The position numbers and the translations under genes were made by a program. Below, piece after piece: positions 30,118 through 38,231 of a DNA stretch of 38,231 nt (position 1 is the stretch's first letter; every line of letters begins with the position of its first letter). The DNA comes from Heterotrichella gracilis (Eukaryota > Sar > Xanthophyceae > Tribonematales > Xanthonemataceae). Where the stretch lies: positions 4,155-42,385 of the forward strand of contig JAULBX010026885.1 in assembly GCA_032358255.1 (NCBI GenBank). Direction: 5' to 3'. The notes beneath the pieces are model-generated. The model worked only from the letters and a program-made list of their open reading frames with translations. It searched no databases and was not told where the DNA came from.

Positions 30118-30618
30118 GTGAGAGAAACACACGAGTTGGGCTGATGGTGGACAGGGCCGAGTGTGCGCTGCCCAGGGCGCTGGAGGTGCAACACCCCAAA
30201 CCCTAAATCCTGACATGTAAAACCTAAACCCTAAATTGAGCTTGTGGTGGCCAGGGCCAGTGTTCACTGCCCGCGGCGCTGGAGGTGCCACACTCTGCAC
30301 AGGGTTTCAGGTCGCTGTAGCTCCCAACGCCTATGCAATGTTTATTTATAGCCCCCCCTGCAGCTATGCGTGCCCGTCACCTCCCCGTCTCCCACTCCCC
30401 TGCAGATCCCCCCTGTGCAGCGCTCCTGGCGCACCACCACCCACCTGGAAGCACTGTGCCTCAAAGAGGAGCTCCACCAGGCAGTCAAGCAGGCTGCCGA
30501 GGGGATGCCCAGGGAGCCTTCCTTGGCCCATTCCACGCACGTGTTTGCGCTGGTGGTGCGCGCCATGCACGCGGGGTACGGCTGGGAGACGTGGTTCAGG
30601 CGGGAGAGTGCCGAGCAG
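30118..30618 (+). pseudogene. MYND-family fragment, 5' exons only (copy c)
   Basis: One exon ends at 30185 and reads LMVDRAECALPRALE. The next, 30406-30618, reads SWRTTTHLEALCLKEELHQA and AHSTHVFALVVRAMHAGYGW, and ends with donor GTGCGT. These match exons of the copies at 30640-32180 and 34048-38090. Within about 20 bases of the last donor, homology switches to the reverse-strand fragment, so exons 3 onward are missing. Confidence 0.7.
30237..30290 (+). repeat. Echo of the exon ending at 30185 (copy c)
   Basis: GTGGTGGCCAGGGCCAGTGT...GGCGCTGGAGGTGC repeats 30143-30190 with its donor. It is separated from it by CCCAAACCCTAAATCC-like sequence. Confidence 0.8.
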
Positions 30619-31454
30619 GTGCGTTAGGGTGAAGCCAAATGCACCATCCAGCACAGGCTGATCAGGCGGGCCGCGCATGGCTGCCCACCTGGCCGCCACC
30701 TGCATGGCCACCAGCCGCAGTACCGTCTGTGCCTGCATTTGCGCTTCACCCATGCCATCACTGGCCCGCCGCTTGGCGCGCTCCTCGTCCTCTGGGCGCC
30801 AGCCGACACACCTATAAAAATTAGAGGAGAAAAACAAACAATTGTTACTCTAATCTTGACATGGCTCTGAAAACAAAGATAGTAATAATATAATTTTTTA
30901 TCCTCTGGCGCCAGGCCATACACATGACCAGATGCATGAAACCGCAGGGGATATTGGCATTTTCTAGGGGTCCTGGGCTGGAATACTGCAATACAACACC
31001 TGATAATTATAAAAATTCAACGAAATAATCTTCCTGGCCTGGGCCCACTCCCGGCGGGTGTGTATTTGGACGCAGCTGCCTTGCGCCTTCCTCCTTTCAT
31101 TGCGTTACTAGCCTGAGGCGATGTTCCTTCACGAGTTTTGGCATAACATGCGATACGGTGACTTGCTAGGGGAGTGGGATCCCAAGGCCCCCTCCGGAAT
31201 TGACAAGTGGGTGCCAAATCCTGGGATTGCAGGAGCTTGGAGCTGGGATTGCGGGTTTCATCCTCCACACCTTTGGGATGGCAGCTCAGGCGCATGTCTA
31301 CCTCGTAAAATACCTTCATAATTGGCTATTTTACCTCGTAACTTCATCCTAGTAATTTAATCCTCCAATTTACCATCCACATGCCTACATCGTAAATTAG
31401 CCTTTATCAGCATGCCACCACATCCCCCCTTCATAAACCCTACACCCCCACCCG

Positions 31455-31515
31455 CCACCCACCTTCTGTGCAGCCTCCATGTTGACCCCCCAATGCCCCA
31501 GCCATACCCTGCTGT
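31455..31515 (-). repeat. Echo of the end of copy d exon 2
   Basis: On the minus strand GGGTATGGCTGGGGCATTGG through CAGAAG and donor GTGGGT copies the exon end at 31571-31615, with a 2-base length difference. Confidence 0.65.
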
Positions 31516-32013
31516 CCGCGAGCTTTACGGCATAAATCCCAAACCCTAAACACTAACGCCCGTCACGCACCTTCTGAACAACATCCAAGGGGAGCTCGGT
31601 GCTCCAGCCATGCCCCGCGTGCATGGCGCGCACCAGCAGCGCAAACACGCGCATGGCCTGGGCAAGGGAAGGCTCCCTGGGCAGCGCCTCCACTGCCTGC
31701 TGGAGCTCCTCGCGCAAACGCATGGCTTCCAGGTGGGTGGTGGTGCGCCAGGAGCGCTGCTCGGGGGGGAGCTGCGGGGGAGAGGGGGGAGGGGGGGTGG
31801 GGGGTGGGGCAGGGCTGGGGGTGTGAGGGCCAGGGGTGGGGTTAATACTCAATAAGAAGGTGGGGAGGTGAGGGAGGCTGCGTGGCTAGGGATGGGTGGA
31901 TGGGTGGGGGCGGAGGGTGTCCTAGGAAGTGACCAGCGGCTGGTGGTGGGTGGTGAGCTGAACACAATACATGCATTTTGGAGCGCATGTACCGACTGTG
32001 TAGGGGTCCGCAC

Positions 32014-32065
32014 CTCCAGCGGTTTGTGCAGCACACAGCCGCCCTTGTCCAGCACCCGCGCAATG
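32014..32065 (-). repeat. Echo of the exon ending at 32111 (copy d)
   Basis: On the minus strand it reads RVLDKGGCVLHKPLE next to the genuine VVLDTGGCMLPKVLE, each with donor GTGCGG. CCCTAAACC-like sequence lies between the two. Confidence 0.8.
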
Positions 32066-32208
32066 GTGTTGGGGTTTAGGGTTCATGGTTTAGGGTTAAA
32101 ATTTCCGCACCTCCAGCACCTTTGGCAGCATGCAGCCGCCTGTGTCCAGCACCACCGCGGTGCGTGTGCGACCCACACACCTGGGGCCCAACATGCTTCT
32201 GTGGGCCC

Positions 32209-32312
32209 AGCGCTGTTACCAATTGTATTCTGTGTCCCCAGTGCTGTCCCCAACTGGATTCTGTGGGCCCAGCGCTGTCCCCAGTGCTGTCCCCAGTGCT
32301 GTCCCCAGGGGA
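32209..32312. repeat. Tandem CCCAGYGCTGT repeat
   Basis: A higher-order unit (CCCAGCGCTGT ... ATTCTGTG) is repeated, then 12-base CCCAGTGCTGTC units follow in tandem to 32310. Confidence 0.8.
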
Positions 32313-34047
32313 GGTCAGGCTGGGCTCGTGGCGGTTGTGGTGGTCACTAGGCCTGGGTAGTGGCGTGACCACGTGTGCCAGCTGGAGGGGTGTGGCAGAT
32401 GTCGGCCAGCCCACCAGGTGTAGGGTTGAAGCACAAATCCTGGTGGGGTAATGTGTAGTGGTCTGGTTTGTTTGGCAGCGAAGGCAGTTCCAAGCCTTGG
32501 TGGAGGTGGGCGGATGTGTAGGCGTCTATAGATAAGGCGGGTGTCGCCTCTGCCACTTCTCAAGCAACGCGGCTGTACAATACCTGCTGCCACAAGGGGG
32601 GTGAGCCACGGAGGCAAGCGATATCACATGCATTACATTACATGAATGTAAAATACATGTTAACTAAGATATATATTACACATTGGGAATGTGCATGCCC
32701 ATCATCGCAAGGAGCACACACGCTAGGTTCGCATGGGTTTGGGCACTGGGGAAGGACATGGAGCGTTGCAAGTCGTGGAGACTCAGAACGGGTATTGGGC
32801 CATTGCTGAGGTGCACATGCGTGCATATGCATGCAAGCTGGGTTGCCAAAAGACAGAAAGCATGCACCTGTGTGACACGGGAGAACGCAGCCTGCACAAG
32901 ACTCAGTGCAGTAGTGTATTGGCCATACAACGCGCATTGCTGCGTGGGTTACCGGTGCCTAGGCCCGTTTGACCGTTGGTCCGTTTACCAAGCCACGCTG
33001 CCTCAAGCCACAAGCCTGAGCGACCTACCTCAGGTATCTATCCGTGATACCGGCAGCTGATACGCTGCGATGGAGTTGGAGCCTCCTAGAAACACGCCAA
33101 ACCTGTGCCCCCGACTCGGGGCCCGAGTGATCTCGCATAAAACCTTCTGTCTGTGCCGTGCGTGCACCAACCTTTCTCCATTGCTTTTTATCGATACTTT
33201 TTCTGCAATAGAACTTTTCTAAAGACGAAACAGACCCCAGGAGCCTTCTGAAATGATGTCGGAACTCTAGGAAGGGGCATGCATGCATTCAATATTTAAA
33301 CATGCAACACATATGTTGATGCATCATATATTCATGGCGGTTGTGTTAAACTACGCATGCGGGCACCAACGTCCTGGTCTGGCATTGGACACCCTGTGTC
33401 TGAGACCATAAATGGTCCACCCATCGTCTGCGCCTGCGACATTGCAAGGGAAATGCAGGTTACCCTACTTAAGGGTTTGGCAAGGGGTCTGGCAAGGGGT
33501 ACTCCATGGCCACTGGCTGGCCTCAATAACCGTTATGGGCCACCCTCTGGTCTCCGAAGGCAGCTTCACCGACACAAGCCGGTGTATGTTTCATTCAGCA
33601 AAATGAAATAGCCCCGCCCAGTTGTCTGGATTTTTAAACGTGATACAATGAGTGAGAAATATCCCCGTTACCACACCGACGCAAGCCGCGACCGCGGCAG
33701 GTAGAGATGATGACAGTATTTATTACATCATCCAGGAATTTGCCCAGCACCTTGAATGTCCATTCACTGAATTCACTGATCCTAGTCACATTGCCCAACT
33801 GCGTGACGCCATGCACCCAGGGCCACATAATGAAATGATTTAAGAAACCAACATGACCAACATTTTCAAATGTTAAAACGAACCAACAGAACAACCCAAA
33901 TTCATGATAATCCCCTTGCAAACCCCCCCGGTTGACAATCACAAATTTTGCTCACAATCCACACGAAAAGCCCGCTTAGTGCATCCCAAGTCAAAAGCAT
34001 GCCCTCTATTGCTAGTTAGCCCCCATGCCGACGCCACCTCCCATCCC
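32313..34047. other. Intergenic, no supported gene
   Basis: Unannotatable sequence with ATGCAT-rich patches (32818-32836) and a short direct repeat GGCAAGGGGT at 33478-33500. Open frames here show no family features. Confidence 0.5.
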
Positions 34048-37000
34048 TCAGACTTCCCTGTCCGCCTGCGCCGCCCTGCATGCCCGCTTGTGGCTCGGCC
34101 AGTCCTCCTTCTGGCACGCCTTGCTGCAGTAGCGCACCTGCTTGCAACCCGTGCACAGCCGCGACCCCATGTTGGTGGCGTGGCTGTTCTCGCACATGAG
34201 CCGCTGGTCAAACTGCTGGGTGACCAAGGCTTCGGCTTCATTCAGTGCGCGCACAGCTTCAGGGAACTTGGGGTGGCTATTGGCAAGGGCATTAGGGTTT
34301 AGGGTTTAGACCATTGCACTGAGCCTGGGGTGGTTGATGGGCAGAGAGGGGTTTACAATTAGGGTCTAGGTTGTTGGATCGATGCAATGAACCTGGGTGT
34401 TGTGTGGCCAGGGATGAGGAGGGTGAGAATTTATAGGGTGTGCATGTGCGCCCGCGTGTATGTCCATGCGGTTGTGGATGTGTGAGCAAACCCTAGCAGA
34501 ACCCTAATTCAGGGTTCTTGACTCACTTCAGGTAGCCCGGCCGCATAAATGGCTGCATGCGCCTCCAGCATCGCCAGTTCTTTCTCCACGACTGCACGCT
34601 GCCGAGCACACCCGTGGCGCTCCACCATGTTCCCCAGTTTCTTGAGCGTACGCAGGCACTTATCCCCCTTGCGCATCAGGGCGTGGAGCTCCTGCACAAA
34701 GGGGTTAGGGTTTAGGGTTTATGGTTAAGGGGTTGTCCCCCTTGCGCATCAGGGCGTGAAGATCCTGCACAAAGGATTTTGTCGCAGGTCAATGCAAAAA
34801 ATTGCCCCACAAATTTGATACTCTGCTCAGGTGTTATATCCTCCAACCGCCCCTTTGCTACCCAGCAACCCTAGGGTATCTTTGCTTCATGGATGGACAA
34901 GTGCGAGTCCTACCAATGCACTTTCGACTGCTGTGTCTGATTTCCTGTTGAATGCATCTGACCAGGTAGGTGACTAAGCAGTGGAACCCCTGCGTAGGGT
35001 TTAGGGTCCAGCGCGCACATCCATGTCCCGCCACCACCCCACATTCCTGTCAGAGCCGTTAAGGATTCGGGGTTTGGGCTCAGCTTATTCCGGTATTGTG
35101 GATTAGAGCTTTGGGATTAAGGGTCCAGGGCGCACCTCCATGTCCACGAACCGCCCCTCCTCCTATGCGTAACCGCTAGGGCTTAGGGTTTTAAGATTGT
35201 AGGGTTCAACACCCACGTCCAAGTCCACCCACCGCCCCTTTCCCTTGTCATAGCCATGAACCATGCCCTGCGCCGCCTCGCACACGCACATGCACAGGAA
35301 CACCTCGTCCACATGCCCCAGGGCCTCACACAAGGGTATGGCGCGCCGCAGGCTGGCCATGCTGTCTGCAGGCAGGGAGAAACCCCAGGGAAGGGGTTTG
35401 CGTTAGCGTGCAGCCAAAGGCAGCTGTGGCGAGGTGTTTTGCGATTCTCTGTAGGCAGATTTTTGTTATCCTTGGGGATACATGAACGGCCTTGGAAGCA
35501 TGAAAACAGTGAGGGTTTGAGCGGATTACATGTGGAAGCCTCCATTAGGCTAGGCCTCCTTGGGCTAGGGTTTGCTTGTGGACCGAGCAGGGGCTCAACA
35601 ATGGCACAAAACCTGCTGAGGGTTGCTGGCGGTATGGGCCACCCACCCCTGTTTCAGCATTTGCCTGACAGGTGGTGATTTTATAACATGCTGTGTAGCA
35701 ACTGGCAGTCATAAAGGTTGGAACAGTACAGCTACTGAGGTGTATGCAACGCCTGGATAGGGATTATGCCCTTGGGTTGCAGCAACACTCCTGGAATTTC
35801 CAGCATGCTTGCGTTGCCACCTGCATGGACCAAGACCACACCTCAGATGAATACCCTAAACCCTAGGGATGGGTGTGGACCTTATAGGAATAGCCTAGCC
35901 CCAGTAGGGCACCTTGACTGCCCAGCATGCATTGAGTACCGCCCAGAACGCCCTTAAACCCCTTGGTAACCATGGCCGCCAGTCCTGAACCCTACCCCCA
36001 AAAACCTCATCCAACAAAACCCGCACCTTCAGCCATGCCCAGGTACTCCTGCGCCTTGGCCACCATGTACCAGCTGTAGCCGTTGTCGGGCTGGAGCTCG
36101 AGCATGCCCCTTGAGGCATCCACCATGCGCTGGGCGGCAGAGGGGTCTTTGGCGGCAAAGGAGCGGGCGGTGGTGGCTAGCACCTCCGCACACACCCACC
36201 GCAGCTGCGGTAATGGGGGTGGTGAGTGGGTGGGTGGGTGGGTGCGTAGGAATCCAATTTATGCACTCATGGCAGCTGTGTGTGTGAAGAATGCAGTGGA
36301 CCAACACCACCCTAGTAGGGTTTTTCCAGTGGCACGCCTGGTCCTTTTTGAGAGGGGTGGAGGCACCCACTTTGCCTACCTGCCTGTGAAGGACAGGAAT
36401 GCATTGCGAGTAGCCACTGTTGATGGCTGCATCCCTCTTTAAGGACGCATGCCACTCCAAGTGTAAGTGTACCCTCTAGGGTAGAGCAGGGTTTCCCCAC
36501 CCTCGCACCTGGTCCCATGTGACGCCGTATGTCTCAACAGGTGGCCGTGGATGGTCGTCTGCCAGGGCATCAATGTACTCCCATGTCTCCTCAAACTCTG
36601 CAACCACACGTCGCAAAAGGGTGAATACTCAGACACAAGCCAGCCTGAAAACCGCCCACGGCACGCAAATGCAAGGGTATGCACTGCAACAATGATAGAT
36701 GGGTGCAAGGCTATACATTGCAACCAAGGTACATAGGAATGCAATGCTATGCATTGCAGCAATGTTAGGTAGGGCTGGGGGCAGGACATGCGGCCCTTGT
36801 GCCGCCCAAAACCAGCCCATGCTGGTACATAGGAGAAATGCACAGCCTGTGTCGCTGAGGCCAGTGTCGATGCCAGCCTGCTGATGAAGCTCATTGGTAG
36901 GTATGTATGGGGGCAGGACATGCAGCCCAAAACACAGCCCGTGCTGGTACGTAGGAGGAATGCACAGCCTGTGTCACTGAGGCCAGTGTCGATGCCAGCC

Positions 37001-38090
37001 TGCTGATGAAGCTCATTGCAATAACTCATTGCAAAGAAATGCCGTTGCAAAATCTATGTAACTAGAGTGATCAGGAAATGGTTCTAATGATAGATGGGTT
37101 CGTAAATTGGAATATATGAATTAAATACATGACGACATTTACTATATCTAGAATTGAATATATGAGGTAAGTGAACAAATGGAAATTTTAATTTATGAAA
37201 AATTGAATATATGAAAGATTATGGGCCCCAGGTAAGCATACCGCCTATCAATTTGGGGTTGGGCGCCTGGTGCATGGCCATGCATGACCACGCAGCTGGC
37301 TAGCCACAAAGCGCAGCACCTCCTGGGCCTCTTCCGCCGGGCCCTGAACCCCCCCGCCCCGCCCCCCCCGCCCCGCCTCTCCAAGCGTTTCTCCACTTCA
37401 TCCGACAGGCAGTACACCTGAAAAAAACAGAGAAATTTGCCGTGTTGTTGGGGAGTAATCTGGGTGTGCATCTAAATGCGCAAGTGCCAAACTATGCAAC
37501 CGCAGGGGTCTTTGATTTGTGGGGCGCCCTTCTCACCCAGCCCTGCCAAACTCCGTTGCCTGTTTCACCCCTTGATGCCTCTACCCAGGCTGAAGTGGCG
37601 GCAACCGCATTGCATCGCCGTACCACCCCCACTGCTCCCCACCATTCTGTGAACACCAGCGGCACCACATCCCCATAGTGACCGCACCCACACACAGTCA
37701 CAAGCACCTACCCGCCAGCCTCTCCGATGGCCATAAACCCTAAACCCTCAAGCCTCCATTGCCCCACCAACACAGCCCCTAAAACCTCACCTGCTGACCA
37801 TACACCCTACACCCTAACCACGCCCTTGCGGCCTTCTTCCGGCTGGCCATAAACCCTGAAACCCTGGGCTCCGCAGCATGCACACACACCTTGGCGACAG
37901 TCAGTGCGTAGGCGGTCATGTCCCAGCCATACCCCGTGTGCCTCCAACGCACCAACAGCGCAAACACGCGCATGGCCTGGGCAAGGGAAGGCTTCTCGGG
38001 CAGCGCCTCCGCTGCCTGATGAAGCTCCTCCCCCACGCGTATTGCTTCCAGGTGGGTGGTGGTGCGCCAGGAGCACTGCTCAGGGGGGAG
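34048..38090 (-). CDS. MYND zinc-finger protein, nearly full copy (copy e), 5' partial
   Basis: Proposed exons: 38090-37890, about 37417-37292, 36597-36509, 36204-36027, 35365-35217, 34691-34527 and 34266-34048; an earlier exon should lie beyond the window. Exons of 178 and 149 nt match copy a exactly. The N-terminal part has WRTTTHLEAIRVGEELHQ and SLAQAMRVFALLVRW. The middle has WEYIDALADDHPRPPVETYG and the TPR-like LQPDNGYSWYMVAKAQEYLG. The C-terminus is a MYND finger. Oddities: the second zinc Cys is Ser (CENS, where copies a and b have CEAC and CENC). Exon 34691-34527 is 2 nt shorter than in copy a, and the frame is restored only if the last exon uses an acceptor 10 nt downstream. A G-run near 37350 shifts frame inside exon 2. 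It may be a decaying gene, or the G-run may be an assembly error. Confidence 0.7.
34700..34770 (-). repeat. Echo of the exon starting at 34691 (copy e)
   Basis: CCCCTTGCGCATCAGGGCGT and the following bases through CCTGCACAAAGG repeat 34667-34700, the acceptor and first codons. The spacer is GGTTAGGGTTTAGGGTTTATGG. Confidence 0.9.
35011..35165 (-). repeat. Two echoes of the exon ending at 35217 (copy e)
   Basis: On the minus strand, GGACATGGATGTGCGC (near 35022) and GGACATGGAGGTGCGC (near 35136) copy the end of exon 35365-35217 and its donor. Both resemble the corresponding exon end of copy a (GGACATGGAGGTGCGC) more than their own neighbour, which reads GGACTTGGACGTGGGT. Confidence 0.8.
36784..37018. 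repeat. Tandem repeat, about 120-base unit, two copies
   Basis: AATGCACAGCCTGTGTC and TGCCAGCCTGCTGATGAAGC recur at about 36837-36892 and 36959-37015 with few mismatches. The preceding GGACATGC...GCTGGTAC block is also duplicated. It lies in an intron of copy e. Confidence 0.85.
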
Positions 38091-38134
38091 CTGCAACGGG
38101 AACGGGTAGGTCGGGTTGGGGGTTGGGAAGTTGA

Positions 38135-38231
38135 ATGTTTAGGGTTTAGGGTTCAGGGTTTGGGTTGCCCTGGATTTCTGACCGGTGCCTGGCATGCCCG
38201 CCCCAAGAGAGGGGAGGGGAGGGGAGGGGAG
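38135..38231. repeat. Telomere-like motif and purine-rich GGGGA repeat at window end
   Basis: GTTTAGGGTTTAGGGTTCAGGG at about 38138-38159, then tandem GGGGA units from 38212 to the end. It lies upstream of the first exon seen of copy e, presumably in an intron. Confidence 0.7.

Larger units (their letters stand above)
30640..32180 (-). pseudogene. MYND-family fragment, first exons (copy d)
   Basis: Exons 32180-32111 (reads RTAVVLDTGGCMLPKVLE), 31771-31571 (SWRTTTHLEAMRLREELQQA) and about 30811-30680 (WRPEDEERAKRRASDG, then VLRLVAMQVAARW). The second exon is 201 nt, the same as in copy e. The third begins one base out of phase, and after about 30640 the sequence runs into inverted copy c, so the gene is cut off. 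Another decayed start of exon 3 (YGLAPEDKK) sits at about 30900-30923. The evidence favours a pseudogene. Confidence 0.7.

Noticed and set aside
33634-33942. 102-codon minus-strand ORF
   Set aside because: No recognisable motif, unusual composition and no conserved partner; probably chance.

Overview
This is nuclear DNA of a eukaryote, most likely a chlorophyte green alga. The genes carry many short GT-AG introns. Several proteins start with plastid-transit-like sequence. TGTAA motifs sit downstream of several stop codons, as in green-algal polyadenylation signals. The introns are full of degenerate plant-type telomere-like motifs (CCCTAAA/CCCTAA). I cannot name the genus. Exon models were built by hand from splice consensus, reading phase and family resemblance. 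Four of the five central models close in frame without adjustment.

Layout: 1-2258 (+) holds the last four exons of a MYND zinc-finger protein. 2931-7826 (-) is a complete 10-exon plastid-type HflX GTPase, convergent with it. 8689-12280 (+) is a SirB1/transglutaminase-like protein, divergent from HflX across an 862-base shared upstream region. 12804-15283 (+) is a TPR + F-box + leucine-rich protein. 16047-17769 (+) is a small protein with two predicted membrane spans, probably plastid-targeted. 18569-22419 (+) is an acetyl-CoA transporter of the SLC33A1 family.

From 22.9 kb the window becomes repeat-rich. It contains fragments of the same MYND family (22976-23850 -, 30118-30618 +, 30640-32180 -) and one nearly full copy (34048-38090 -, 5' end outside the window). 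Between them lies a large inverted repeat (about 25090-26285 and 27250-28470) whose arms each carry a related, uncharacterised ORF of 234 or 232 codons pointing outward. A third copy of the arm's 5' part (23857-24190) is joined to a MYND fragment.

The most unusual signal is what I call exon-edge echoes. In four unrelated gene families the introns contain extra, mostly decayed copies of the edge of the neighbouring exon, including its splice site, usually set between telomere-like CCCTAAA tracts. At the left end, 39 bases of an exon start occur three times without a mismatch (38-76, 134-172, 215-253). Similar echoes occur at corresponding exon ends of MYND paralogs more than 30 kb apart. I know of no named element that explains them.
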